From NCBI RefSeq assembly GCF_013085465.1, contig NZ_CP049838.1:3348001-3412000 (forward strand): a stretch of 64,000 bases of DNA, given 5' to 3'. The position numbers were made by a program, and so were the translations under genes. This document shows, piece by piece, positions 24,347 to 34,443 of this stretch (position 1 is the stretch's first letter; every line of letters starts with the position of its first letter). Source of the DNA: Streptomyces asoensis (GTDB lineage: Bacteria > Actinomycetota > Actinomycetes > Streptomycetales > Streptomycetaceae). A model generated the notes under the pieces. The model worked only from the letters and a program-made list of their open reading frames with translations, was not told where the DNA came from and ran no database searches.

Positions 24347-25507
24347 ATGGCGCGCCTACTGGTCATCGGCGGCGGGATCGCCGGCACGGCGGCGGCTCTG
24401 GCGCTGCACAAGGCGGGGCAGGAGGTCGCCGTGTACGAGGCGCATCCCGACTCCGCCGAGGACATCGGCGCGTTCCTCACCCTCGCGAGCAACGGCCTGC
24501 GGGCCCTCGCGCAGCTCGACGCGACCCCCGCGGTCACCGCGATCGGCTTCCCGCTCACCACCATGCGGCTGCTGGACGCCGAGGGCGGCGAGGTGGCCCG
24601 CGCTCCGCTCGGCGAGGCCGACGACCCCGGGCTGCGGTACCGGTGCCTGCGCCGCGGCGAACTCAACACGGCCCTCCAGGCGGAGGCCGCCCGCCGCGGC
24701 ATCGGTGTCGTCCACGGTGCCCGGCTCGCCTCCGTCGAGAGCGGTTCCGAAGGCGTCACCGCGCACTTCACCGACGGCAGCACGGCGACGGGCGACCTGC
24801 TGCTCGGCGCCGACGGCCTGAACTCCACGGTCCGCCGGGTCACCGCCCCCGCCGCACAGCCCCGATATGCGGGACAGCGCGTCTTCTACGGCTACACCGC
24901 CCTCGGGCCGGCGGCCGGGGAGGACGAGGCCGCGTGCATCACGATGATCCGTGGCAGCGCGGCCGCCTTCGGCCACACGACGTCACCGGACGGGGAGACG
25001 TACTGGTTCGCCCGGGTCACCGCCGACGTCCCGCTGACCGCCGACGAGATCGCGCACGCCACCCCCACCCAATGGCGTGACCTGCTCGTTCCGTTGCTGC
25101 GCAAGGACGCCACGCCCGCCGCGGACATCGTCGCGGCCACCACGGCCCCCGTCCTGGTCACCAACGCGACCGAGATGCCGTGCGGCACGCCCTGGCGCTC
25201 CGGCCGGACCCTGCTCATCGGCGACGCGGCCCACGCGGCCTCCCCCGCCACCGGGCAGGGCGCCTCCATGGCCCTGGAGGACGCGGTGATCCTCGCCAAG
25301 TGCCTGCGCGACGCCCCGGACACCGAGTCCGCGCTCACCCACTACGAGGCGCTCCGGCGCCCCCGCGTGGAACACAACACGACCGTCAGCGGCAACATCT
25401 CCCGCGGCGTCCACACCCCACCGCCCCGCACCCCCGGGAACGCGCCCCCGGCCCGGCCCGTCGAGGAGCTCACCCGACAACTGGAGTGGACCGCCGCCCT
25501 CCGCTGA
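24347..25507 (+). CDS. FAD-dependent aromatic-ring-type monooxygenase (PHBH fold)
   Basis: 386 residues. The N-terminal FAD-binding fold begins LLVIGGGIAGTAAALALHKAG and continues to an acidic ribose-binding residue in VAVYEAHPD. A DG-like motif is LLLGADGLNSTVRR, and the second FAD motif is TLLIGDAAHAASPATGQGASMALED. These three motifs define class A flavoprotein monooxygenases. The C-terminus is short and lacks the thioredoxin-like domain of phenol hydroxylases. The gene has an AGCGGGGTGAG sequence just before its ATG as a modest ribosome site. Substrate is unknown; the family includes salicylate hydroxylase-like and antibiotic-tailoring enzymes. Confidence 0.88.
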   Translation: MARLLVIGGGIAGTAAALALHKAGQEVAVYEAHPDSAEDIGAFLTLASNGLRALAQLDATPAVTAIGFPLTTMRLLDAEGGEVARAPLGEADDPGLRYRCLRRGELNTALQAEAARRGIGVVHGARLASVESGSEGVTAHFTDGSTATGDLLLGADGLNSTVRRVTAPAAQPRYAGQRVFYGYTALGPAAGEDEAACITMIRGSAAAFGHTTSPDGETYWFARVTADVPLTADEIAHATPTQWRDLLVPLLRKDATPAADIVAATTAPVLVTNATEMPCGTPWRSGRTLLIGDAAHAASPATGQGASMALEDAVILAKCLRDAPDTESALTHYEALRRPRVEHNTTVSGNISRGVHTPPPRTPGNAPPARPVEELTRQLEWTAALR

Positions 25508-25585
25508 CCGGCACCGGCACGAACTCCCGCCGCCGCAAGGCGACTTACCCCGGTGCCGGTTCGGGCGCTCGCTACGATCCTCGGC

Positions 25586-26336
<751 letters not shown>

Positions 26337-26350
<14 letters not shown>

Positions 26351-28397
26351 CGAGCGGGCGGGACGGGCGGGACAGGCGGGGTCGACGGGGCGGACACGGC
26401 TGCCGCTCCGCAGGAGCCTGCTCGGCCGGCTGCTCACCGTTTCGGCGCTGGTGGCCTCCTGCTCGGTCGCCGCCACCGCCTGGCTCGCCGTACAGACGAC
26501 CTCCGTCGCGATCCGTCAGGAGCAGGGCCGCAACCTCAGCACCGACGCGAGGATCTACGACACCCTGCTGGGTTACGCGGCCGGCCATCCCGACTGGACG
26601 GGCGTCGCCGGCACCGTACGGGAACTGGCCCGGGAGTCCGGGCGCCGGATCGTGCTGACCACCGAGGACCGGCAGCCGCTCCTCGACTCCGCCGCCGGCT
26701 CCTCGCCCGCCGCAGAGCTGCCGACGCAGGCCTCGGCGGTCGTCGACCCGCTGTCGGTCGACACCGTGCTGGTGCCCGATGCCGTTCCGGTCGGCACGGA
26801 CCGCGTCGACCCACGGGCCGTCGGGCCGTTCCTGCTGCCGGCGAAGGAACGAACGGTCCTGCGCAGGGCCTACGCCCGCAGCGCGGAGTGCCTCGCGGGG
26901 ATGGGGATCGCCGCGGATGTCGTCGACAGCCCCAGCGGGCGGCCCTGGGTCCGGTTCGTGAGCGACGGCGCCGACCGCGACAGGGAGCTGAAGTGTCTGT
27001 CCGTCGGCGGTGCCGCGACCACCGCGACCGAGGACAAGGCCCTGCGCGCGCTGGAGCAGCTCGCCGACGCCTGTCTGAAGCGGCAGGGCCGTACGGGCGT
27101 GAAACTGAACCTGGATCTGTCCTGGGACCGGGGATACGGACAGGAAGGCGCGGATGTCGGCTCGTCGGCGCCCGTCCCCGTGCCCGAGACCGGCATCACC
27201 GAGGCAGAGGCGATCGAGCGGCGCATGGCAGAGAAGAAGGCGGCCGCGGCGGGTGTTCCCACCGACGGCGCGGCACAGGCCCGCGGCAGCGGGTACGACC
27301 GGGCCGTGGCCGCCTGCGTCGGCAGCGCCCGCCGTGAACAGCTCACGGCCTATGTCGCCGCGCCCGCCCTGCTGTTCATCGACGGCCCCGGCGCCGTCAG
27401 CGTGCCCGGTTTCGACCTCTCACCGGCCAACACCGCACGCATCGCCGGGGTCACGGCCCTCGTCCTCGCCCTCACCGTCGGCGCCTCGGTGATCGCCGGA
27501 ACCCGGCTGGTACGCCCGCTGCACGCGCTCACCGGCGCCGCCCAGCGGATGCGGGACGGCCTGGACTCGGCGCCCGTGCCGGTCGGTCCGGACAACGAGA
27601 TCGGACGGCTGGCGCTGGCCTTCAACGACATGGCCGCGCACCGGACCCGGCTCGAGGAACAGCGCAAGGTGATGGTCAGCGACGTCGCCCACGAGCTGCG
27701 CACCCCGCTGAGCAACATCCGTGGCTGGCTGGAGGCCGCGCACGACGGTCTGGCCGAGCCGGACCCGGCGTTCGTCTCCTCGCTCCTCGACGAGGCGATA
27801 CAGCTCCAGCACCTCATCAACGATCTACAGGACCTGGGGGCGGCCGACGCGGGCGCGCTGCGGCTGCACCTGGAGCCGGTGTCCGTCGACGACCTGCTCG
27901 GCCAGGTCGCCGCGGCACACCAGGGGCCGGCCGAGACCGCGGGCGTGACCCTGGAGGTCGCCACGGCGCCCGGCTCCCCTCCCCCGCCGCCGGTCGAGGC
28001 CGACCCGGTCCGGCTGCGCCAGGCCGTCAGCAACCTGCTCTCCAACGCGGTACGCCACACCCCGCCCGGTGGCCGGGTGACGCTGCGTTCGTATGTCACC
28101 GAGGGCGGGGACGAGGTGGCCGTGGAGGTGGCCGACACCGGCAGCGGCATCCCGGCGGGCGATGTCCCGCATGTGTTCGACCGCTTCTGGCGGGCGGAGA
28201 AGTCCCGCAACCGCAGCACCGGCGGCAGCGGCCTCGGGCTGGCGATCGTGCTCAAGCTCGCCGAGGCGCACGGGGGCACGGCGAGCGTGACGAGCACCGA
28301 GGGACAGGGCTCGGTCTTCACCCTGCGGTTGCCGGCCATGACCGGCGGGGACGCCGAGCGGCCGAGGGGCGGCGAGGAGACCGCCGTCCGACCCTGA
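26337..28397 (+). CDS. Membrane sensor histidine kinase partner of the response regulator
   Basis: 686 residues, GTG start with AAGGGAG upstream and a 14-base overlap with the regulator gene. One membrane segment lies at about 28-50 (LLTVSALVASCSVAAT) and a second at about 365-390 (AGVTALVLALTVGASVIAG). The roughly 310 residues between them form an unusually large extracellular sensor region with Cys residues (RSAECLAGMG, LKCLSVGG, ADACLKRQG). Then follow a HAMP linker, the phosphoacceptor His in VSDVAHELRTPLSN (about 452), and the ATPase boxes NLLSNAVRHTP, DTGSGIP and GGSGLGLAIV. The signal is unknown. A sortase-type surface locus lies downstream and could be a target. Confidence 0.92.
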
Positions 28398-28522
28398 TGC
28401 GACGAGGTGATGCTCTGACCCTGATGGGATGACCACGACGATCTGACAGCTTCTTCACAAGTGACGGCAAGTCTTCGGTCATGCCCGCGGTCACCGAGGC
28501 CGGGCTGGAACTGGAGTCCTAC

Positions 28523-28916
28523 ATGTCCCGCCGTCCCACCCTGCGTCTCGCCGTACTGACCGCCCCTCGCGGCCGGTGCCCTGCTCGCCCCCGCCACCGC
28601 GGCCGTCGCCGCCGACCCGTCCCCGGCGGCGTCCGCGCCGACGGACGGCGCGGACTCGGCCCTGGCCGAGAAGAAGGCCGAAGACGCCAAGACGGCCAAG
28701 GCGGCCAAGGCGAAGGAGGAAGCGGCGGCCGCCGCCAGGAAGGCCGAGGCCGCCAAGCAGCTGCCGCGGGGCGGCGTCGACGCGGGCGAGGCCACGGCCG
28801 GTGACAGCGGCTCCGGCACCACCGCTCTCGTCGGTTCCGCCGCCGGCGCCCTGCTGCTCGCGGGCGCGGGCACCTTCGTCATACGCCGCCGCGCCGCCGG
28901 TCGCCCCAACGGCTGA
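28523..28916 (+). pseudogene. Small wall- or membrane-anchored surface protein with a 1-base frameshift
   Basis: Reading from the ATG at 28523 gives MSRRPTLRLAVLTA and then nonsense. Dropping one C from the run of four C at 28563-28566 restores a continuous protein of about 130 residues: a signal peptide (LRLAVLTALAAGALLAP), an Ala/Lys/Glu-rich repeat-like region (KKAEDAKTAKAAKAKEE), and a C-terminal anchor with QLPRGGVDAGEA, a hydrophobic segment (TTALVGSAAGALLLAGAG) and a basic tail (RRRAAGR). This layout is that of small actinobacterial surface proteins encoded next to class F-type sortases, and a sortase follows at 29391. The frameshift could be a real inactivating change, phase variation, or a sequencing error. 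Confidence 0.72.
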
Positions 28917-29390
28917 CCCGCACCCCGCCCGACCGACACACCATGGCGCCGCCCCTCACGGGCGGCGCCATCGCATATCGCCGTATGCCGTCACGCACCT
29001 CCGCGGGCGTCCGCGGGCGTCAGCGCAACGCCGCAGACCTCCGCTCACCTCCGCGCAACGCCGCAGGCCTCCGCGTATCGCCGCGGACCTCCACTCACCT
29101 CCGCGGGCGTCTTCGCATCTCCGCGAGCGTCTTCGCACCTCCGCGAGCGTCTCGCACCTCCACGGGCGCCCGCGCAACGCCACAGACCTCCGCATATCGC
29201 CGCGAACCTCCACCCACCTCCGCGAGCGTCTCGCACCTCCGCGGGCGCCCGCGCAACGCCACAGACCTCCGCATATCGCCGCGAACCTCCACCCACCTCC
29301 GCGAGCGTCTCGCACCTCCGCGGGCGCCCGCGCAACGCCGCGGGCGTCCGCGAATCGCCGCGCATGCACCCACCCTGCTTGGAGCCCGTC
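28917..29390. repeat. Non-coding tandem repeats with a 79-bp period
   Basis: The gap before the sortase is full of CTCCGCG(G/A)GCGTC words. From 29151 a 79-bp unit repeats at 29230 and 29309, the last copy breaking down after about 35 bases. Because 79 is not a multiple of 3 and the words recur in all frames, the long open frames across it are not genes. An ATG-preceding TTGGAG at its right end serves the sortase. Confidence 0.8.
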
Positions 29391-30047
29391 ATGTCCCCCG
29401 TACACCGTCCGGTACGGCGCCGCGCCACCCTGCCGGCCCCGCCCGCTGTCCGTCTCGTCCGCGCCGCCCTCGTCGTACCAGTAGCGCTGGCCTTGCTCAC
29501 CGGCTGCTCGTCCGCCCCCGAGAAGGCCGCTGCCGCGGCCACCCCGGGTTCCTCCGCCGCCGCGGGCACCCCCGCGTCCGGCGGCGCGTCGCGGACCGAG
29601 CAGCCCCCGGCCCCCGCCGAGGTGGCCATCCCCTCGCTCGGGATCACCAGTTCCCTGATGGAGCTCGGCCTCAACACGGACGGCACCGTCGAGGTCCCAC
29701 CGGCCGACAAGGGCATGACCGCGGGCTGGTACACCGGCGGTGCCGTGCCCGGTGAGCCCGGTGCCGCCGTCATCATCGGCCACAACGACACCCGGTTCGG
29801 CAAGGCCGTCTTCCATGACCTCGACAAGATCACCGAGGGCGCGGACATCACCGTCACCGACGCCCAGGGGGATGCGGCGCACTTCTCCGTCACGGGCACC
29901 GAGAGCGTCAGCAAGAGCTCCTTCCCCACCGAGAAGGTCTACGGCCCGACGGCGGACCGCGCCCTGCGGCTGATCACCTGCGACGGCGACTTCGACGCCG
30001 ACGGACACCCGGTGAACAACCTCATCGTCTACGCGACACGGGACTGA
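29391..30047 (+). CDS. Class F-type sortase with a lipoprotein signal
   Basis: 218 residues from the ATG at 29391, with TTGGAG about 7 bases upstream. The N-terminus is basic, then a hydrophobic stretch and a lipobox-like LALLTGCSS suggest lipid anchoring, followed by an Ala/Ser/Pro-rich linker. The sortase fold is shown by VAIPSLGITSSLMELGLN, the catalytic His in AAVIIGHNDTR and the catalytic Cys in ALRLITCDGDF. The final Arg of the triad is not obvious from the visible C-terminal segment (NNLIVYATRD contains one candidate). Such enzymes anchor or cross-link exported proteins, and the frameshifted surface protein upstream is the natural partner. A hairpin follows directly. Confidence 0.85.
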   Translation: MSPVHRPVRRRATLPAPPAVRLVRAALVVPVALALLTGCSSAPEKAAAAATPGSSAAAGTPASGGASRTEQPPAPAEVAIPSLGITSSLMELGLNTDGTVEVPPADKGMTAGWYTGGAVPGEPGAAVIIGHNDTRFGKAVFHDLDKITEGADITVTDAQGDAAHFSVTGTESVSKSSFPTEKVYGPTADRALRLITCDGDFDADGHPVNNLIVYATRD

Positions 30048-30068
30048 CCGCCGGACCGGGACCGGCGG
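30048..30068. terminator. Short GC hairpin between convergent genes
   Basis: Perfect 7-base arms CCGCCGG and CCGGCGG around a 7-base loop, immediately after the sortase stop and 18 bases from the convergent gene at 30087. Confidence 0.6.
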
Positions 30069-30086
30069 GACGGGCGGGCGCCTCGC

Positions 30087-31652
30087 TCAGCTGTCGCGGA
30101 GGCGGGTCGCCAGGGCGGCCAGGGTCTGGGCGGTGTCGGTCAGGGACTGGACGGCCGCCTCCAGGTCCGCGGCCAGAAGGGGCGCCGGGATGGCGAGGGA
30201 CTCGGGTGCGGACCCGGGTGTGGGGACCTCCGTACCGCGATAGCCGATGGGGCCCTCGTTGTAACGCTGGTAGTAACCGGTGAACGCCACCCCGCCGGTG
30301 GGGTGTTCGACGAAGCGGACCCGGGCGAGCTGGGTCTGCGTCGAGCCGGAATTGCGGGTGATGTCGAGGCGGTAGTGGCGGTAGCGGCGGTGGGCCGAGG
30401 CGGGGACGCGGAGGCGGAACTCCCTGGTCTCGAAGCGGCCGTTGAAGGTTTCCCCGGCGCGGGAGTCCAGGGGGGTCCAGGTGCGGCCGTCGGACGAGCC
30501 GTGGAGGGTCCAGTCACGCGGGTCGCGTTCGGGGCAGTCGTTCGCGGACCTCAGGGCGTACGAGGTGACGGCGGCGGGGCGGGCGAGGGTGAAGAAGAGC
30601 TGGGCGGTGTCGTCGTCCGCCAGCCACTTGGTCCGGGAGCCGTTCAACAGGTTGTCCGCCGTCTCCCCCGCTTCCTCGAACTCGTCGCTCGCCTCGACGT
30701 CGGTCACCTGGACGTCGTTGGCCTCGGCTTCGGCCGACTCGGTCTGGAGCATGGCCACGCCGGAGTTGCCTCGCTGGTCACGCCAGGTCACCCGCTCCAC
30801 GGGGGCCCCGCCGTCGTCCACCAGCAACCGCAGTTCATGGGAGCGGTGCCAGCCACCGCCGTATCCCTCCTCCGTGCGGAAGCGGTACAGCCCGGACGCC
30901 GACGTCTCCTCGAGACCCTCCGGAAAGGCCCAGCCGCCGGTGAGGCGGCCGCGGTACTCGTAGGCCGTACCGTCGGCGGCGCGGTGGGAGCCGTGGAAGT
31001 CGGACATGTTCGACTGGAAGCTGATGGCCGATTCGGCCCCGTCCGCCCCTCGCCAGCCGAGCTGCGCGGGCAGCGAGTGCTCGTCCCGGTCGAGGTGGAA
31101 CACCAGCCGCGGGGCCTCGTGCCAGGACGTGGTCGAGGAGGCGTGGGCGGCGCGGATTTCCGTCCGGAAGGCGAACACCGAGTTCCGGGCCGCCTGCGCG
31201 GCCAGCGCGCGCTCCGAGCGGCCCCGCTCGTCCACGGAGTCCAGGGTGATCCGGTAGAGCCGGAGCGTGCTGCGCGCCTCGGCCGAAACACGTATCTCCA
31301 GGGTGTTGGTCCCCGGCTTCAGCATGAGGGCCGGCACCGCGAACACGTTGTCCTGCGGAAGGTCCCCGCCGCCGGGCACGGTGAGCTCCTCGGCCAGCGC
31401 CTCACCCTGGAGCAGTACGTCGATCGGGGCGTGGCCCGGGGCGGAGCCGAGCCGGGAGACGAGGGCCGTGACGGTGAGCGTCGCCTCGGGGATGTCCTCC
31501 GGGTCCGCCACCTCGAAGTCAAGCGTCACCGTTCCGCCCGCGTTCAGTGCCAGGTGGTTTCCGCCGAATCCGGCCCGGTCATGCCTGACCTCGGCGTTGG
31601 ACAACCCGGCCGGGTCGACGGAGAAGTCGGCGAAGGTGGCTTGCATACTCAT
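30087..31652 (-). CDS. Large protein with a C-terminal galactose-binding (F5/8 type C-like) domain, function unknown
   Basis: 521 residues from the ATG at 31652, with AGGAG about 9 bases upstream. There is no signal peptide or membrane segment. The N-terminal half is beta-rich with no family I can name. Residues about 330-460 look like a discoidin/F5-8C carbohydrate-binding domain: DNLLNGSRTKWLA, FFTLARPAAVTSYALRSAND, DWTLHGSSDGRTWTPLDSR and RHYRLDITRNSG are the typical strands. The last 50 residues form an Ala/Leu helix (LLAADLEAAVQSLTDTAQT). It lies downstream of the GH36 gene on the same strand after a 200-base gap, so a role in glycan binding is possible. I assign no enzymatic activity. 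Confidence 0.7.
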   Translation of the reverse strand: MSMQATFADFSVDPAGLSNAEVRHDRAGFGGNHLALNAGGTVTLDFEVADPEDIPEATLTVTALVSRLGSAPGHAPIDVLLQGEALAEELTVPGGGDLPQDNVFAVPALMLKPGTNTLEIRVSAEARSTLRLYRITLDSVDERGRSERALAAQAARNSVFAFRTEIRAAHASSTTSWHEAPRLVFHLDRDEHSLPAQLGWRGADGAESAISFQSNMSDFHGSHRAADGTAYEYRGRLTGGWAFPEGLEETSASGLYRFRTEEGYGGGWHRSHELRLLVDDGGAPVERVTWRDQRGNSGVAMLQTESAEAEANDVQVTDVEASDEFEEAGETADNLLNGSRTKWLADDDTAQLFFTLARPAAVTSYALRSANDCPERDPRDWTLHGSSDGRTWTPLDSRAGETFNGRFETREFRLRVPASAHRRYRHYRLDITRNSGSTQTQLARVRFVEHPTGGVAFTGYYQRYNEGPIGYRGTEVPTPGSAPESLAIPAPLLAADLEAAVQSLTDTAQTLAALATRLRDS

Positions 31653-31855
31653 GGCGCTCAACTCCTGATAGACAGTCAACACCGCTGCCACCAAAGGGCG
31701 GTGACGCGATCAGGGGGACCCTAGTGCCTCCCTCTGACAGTGCCGATCGCCCAAGTCGCCTCCCTCGCACCGTGGTTCACCGATCCGATGACCTCCGCGC
31801 AGGCCGAGGACGCGCCGGCCCGCGCGGGAAGACGATGACGCACGTGACCGGCCGG

Positions 31856-34039
31856 TCAGGGGTGCGACGGCAAGCCGTCCGGCCGTGACGACGCCACGTC
31901 GAGGCGGAGCAGCACGGCGGTACCGGGGCGTGGCAGGGAGACGGTGAGCTGCCCGCCGACGGCGTCCCAGGTCGTGGTCGAGTCGGCGGTGACGGGGTAG
32001 AGCGGCGTGGGGTGAACGTAGGCGCCGCGCAGGTGGGGGACCGTGACGGTGCAGGTGCTGTCGTCGGCCGGGTGCCGGTCGCGGGGGCGCGGGGCTCCCC
32101 CTTGCCCCCCGGCGGCGGGCTCCCGTCGCCACAGTGCGAGCCAGGTGGCGGTGGGACCGCGCCAGCCGTAGGCGAGCCAGGTGTCCTCCCAGGAGGGCAG
32201 CCCGAGCGGCCAGAACGGCAGGCTGCCGGGGATCTCCGCACGGAGGGCCTTGTAGACGGAGAGACCCGAGCGGACGAGGTCGAACTGCTCCGGACTCATG
32301 CGGTCGAGGAACCCGGACAGGTGGATGCGGCCCGGCAGCGCGCCGGTGAGGGTGAAGGCGATCTCGTCGAGGCCGAAGTGCGGCTGGGGGTAGGCCCACA
32401 CGGCGGCTTGCTCGGGGGTCGCCGCGGTGGCGGCTGCTGCGGCGATGGGCGGGTAGCGCAGGGGGTCCTGCTGGTCGCTGGTGGACTGGATCTGGACGAC
32501 GGCGAGCTGCGCGTAGTCCATGCGCAGTCCGCCCGACGCGCAGTTCTCCAGGACGAGGCCGGGGTGCCGGTCGAGGAGGGAGCCGAGCCAGTCGAGGTGC
32601 GCGCGGTGGTGCCCGAGCAGCCCGGCGCCGGCGCTTTCGCCGCCGTGCTCGGTGCCGGGACCGATGTTGATGTTGTAGTCGAGCTTCAGATAGCCCACCC
32701 CCCACTCCCCCACGAGCCGGTCGACGACCCGGTCGAGGTGGGCGCGGGCCGCGGGGTGGCGCAGGTCCAGGTGGTGACGGCCGTGTTCGGTGACGCGGAT
32801 CCCGCCCCGGCGGAAGAACGCCTCGGGCGGCAGGGTGTCGGCCAACGGGCTGCGCACGCCGACCACTTCGGGCTCCAGCCACAGTCCCGGGGTCATCCCA
32901 TGCCGCTTGATGGCGTCCAGGACCTGCTGGATGCCGCCGGGAAAGCGCCTGTCGGAGGCGTCCCAGGCGCCGACGGCGTCCCACCAGCCCTGGGCGTCGT
33001 CGTCGTACCAGCCGGCGTCGATGACGAAGACCTCGGCGCCGGCGGCTCCCGCCGCTTCGACGAGCGGCTGGAGTCTGTCGGCGGTGGGGTCGCCCATCAG
33101 GGTGTTCATGTAGTCGTTGTAGATCACCGGGAGCGCCGTGTGGTCCGGGTGACGGCGGCGGATCCGGCGCCGGTAGGCGGTGAGTTCGCCGAACGCGGCG
33201 TCCAGGCCGCCGGTTTCGACGCCGACGAGGACGGCCGGCACGGTGGTGAACTCCTGGCCGGGCTCGAGGAGTTGGTGCCACTGGTGATGGGCGTCGTCGG
33301 GTCCGAAGAGGGCGAGGTAGGCGGCGCCCTCCCGTTCGCCGGTCTCGTAGCGCCAGCCCGCGCTGGACTCGATCTGCCAGAGCCAGGCCCGGCCCGTCCG
33401 GTCGTCGGTGAGCGCGGCCATCGGCAGGTGCCGGCCCGAGGACCAACTGCCCTGCGAGTACCGCTCGAAGCAGCCGCGCCCTTCGTGGCCGTGGGCGGCC
33501 CGGCTCAGCTGGACGACGTGGTCGCGGAGCGCGCTGTGCCGCCAACGGCACTCGGCGAGCCAGTCGTTGTCCGCCCAGTGCAGGGTCAGGCCGTCCGGCG
33601 CGCCCGAGCCGTCCACGATGCCGCCGACGGCCAGGGTCGACACGCTCTCCAGCCGGAGCGGCGCGCCGCCCTCGTTGACCAGGCGCACCTGCGAGCGGAG
33701 GAAGCGAGTGCCCGGGCAGGTCCGCAGGGTGATCTCGGCGGCGAGGCCGGTCGTCGGATCCGCCAGCCCGATCGTCGTGCGCTGCCAGTCCCCCTCGTCG
33801 ACCGTCTCGTGCTCCCGGTAGGCCAGGCGGTCGCCGATGGCGGTGTCGATGAAGCGTTCGCCCGACCAGGTGCGGCCGTGGCCGGTGGCCGTGACCTCGA
33901 CCAGGGGAAGCAGGGCGGGCCAGTCCCGGCCCGGCGCGCCCAGCCTGACCGACCCGGCGGAATCCGCGACGGCGTACAGCCCAAGAGCCTCGTGGGACCA
34001 GAGAAGAGATCTCTCGACTGCTTCGACAGCGACGGTCAA
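31856..34039 (-). CDS. GH36 alpha-galactosidase (intracellular)
   Basis: 727 residues with no signal peptide. It has the N-terminal beta-supersandwich, then a TIM barrel with VIYNDYMNTLMGDPT, VFVIDAGWYDDD, GLWLEPEVVG, the nucleophile Asp in GYLKLDYNINIG and the acid/base Asp in STSDQQDPLRYP, then a C-terminal beta domain. These are the GH36 clan-D signatures of enzymes that release alpha-galactose from raffinose-type oligosaccharides. The start is a TTG at 34039 behind GGGGGAA. It is transcribed away from a LacI-family gene at 34425 and is probably that regulator's target. It lacks the secretion seen in the GH27 enzyme at 44611, so it likely acts on imported oligosaccharides. Confidence 0.92.
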   Translation of the reverse strand: MTVAVEAVERSLLWSHEALGLYAVADSAGSVRLGAPGRDWPALLPLVEVTATGHGRTWSGERFIDTAIGDRLAYREHETVDEGDWQRTTIGLADPTTGLAAEITLRTCPGTRFLRSQVRLVNEGGAPLRLESVSTLAVGGIVDGSGAPDGLTLHWADNDWLAECRWRHSALRDHVVQLSRAAHGHEGRGCFERYSQGSWSSGRHLPMAALTDDRTGRAWLWQIESSAGWRYETGEREGAAYLALFGPDDAHHQWHQLLEPGQEFTTVPAVLVGVETGGLDAAFGELTAYRRRIRRRHPDHTALPVIYNDYMNTLMGDPTADRLQPLVEAAGAAGAEVFVIDAGWYDDDAQGWWDAVGAWDASDRRFPGGIQQVLDAIKRHGMTPGLWLEPEVVGVRSPLADTLPPEAFFRRGGIRVTEHGRHHLDLRHPAARAHLDRVVDRLVGEWGVGYLKLDYNINIGPGTEHGGESAGAGLLGHHRAHLDWLGSLLDRHPGLVLENCASGGLRMDYAQLAVVQIQSTSDQQDPLRYPPIAAAAATAATPEQAAVWAYPQPHFGLDEIAFTLTGALPGRIHLSGFLDRMSPEQFDLVRSGLSVYKALRAEIPGSLPFWPLGLPSWEDTWLAYGWRGPTATWLALWRREPAAGGQGGAPRPRDRHPADDSTCTVTVPHLRGAYVHPTPLYPVTADSTTTWDAVGGQLTVSLPRPGTAVLLRLDVASSRPDGLPSHP

Positions 34040-34115
34040 CGCGGTTCCCCCTTCTGCGATGTGCGGTCTCCCGCGTACGCCGCGGTGTGCGGTCTCCCGC
34101 GTACGCCTCGGTGTA

Positions 34116-34207
34116 CGCCTCGATGTGCGCCTCGGTGGCGCCTCGATGTGCGCCTCGGTGGCGCCTCGATGTGCGCCTCGGTGGCGCCTCGATGTGCGCC
34201 TCGGTGT
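34116..34207. repeat. Four tandem copies of a 23-bp unit upstream of the GH36 gene
   Basis: Units begin at 34116, 34139, 34162 and 34185, each starting CGCCTCGATGTGCGCCTCGG. The period of 23 excludes a coding repeat. Just left of it a 20-base word, GTGCGGTCTCCCGCGTACGC, occurs twice. The array lies in the leader of the GH36 gene, between its start and the LacI promoter, and could be a slippage product or a regulatory element. Confidence 0.8.
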
Positions 34208-34388
34208 GCGATATCTGATGCGCTGTGGTGTGCGATTTTCCGATGCGCCGCAGCGCGTGACGTCCGATGCGCCGCCCTGTGCGATCTCGCGCGGATTCCG
34301 CCTGGTCGTCCGCCGGTCCCGCCCGGCTCCGCGCCCGTCGGCGCGCGATGTGCGCTGATACGATCGCCGGGCACATCCCGGGTTCCTG

Positions 34389-34443
34389 TTGACGGTCGAC
34401 GTTGTGACCGCTCACAATCGTGACATGGATGTGACCGGTCACA
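34389..34443 (+). promoter_or_regulatory. Leaderless LacI-gene promoter with two operators
   Basis: TTGACG at 34389-34394 and CACAAT at 34413-34418 are 18 bases apart, and the ATG at 34425 begins 7 bases after the -10 element. Operator 1, TTGTGACCGCTCACAA (34402-34417), covers the -10 region. Operator 2, the perfect palindrome TGTGACCGGTCACA (34430-34443), lies just inside the coding sequence. Centres are 27 bp apart. The arrangement predicts tight autorepression. Confidence 0.7.

Noticed and set aside
28980..29390. CRISPR array at the 79-bp repeats, and likewise at 34116
   Set aside because: Repeats are contiguous with no unique spacers, and no cas genes are present.
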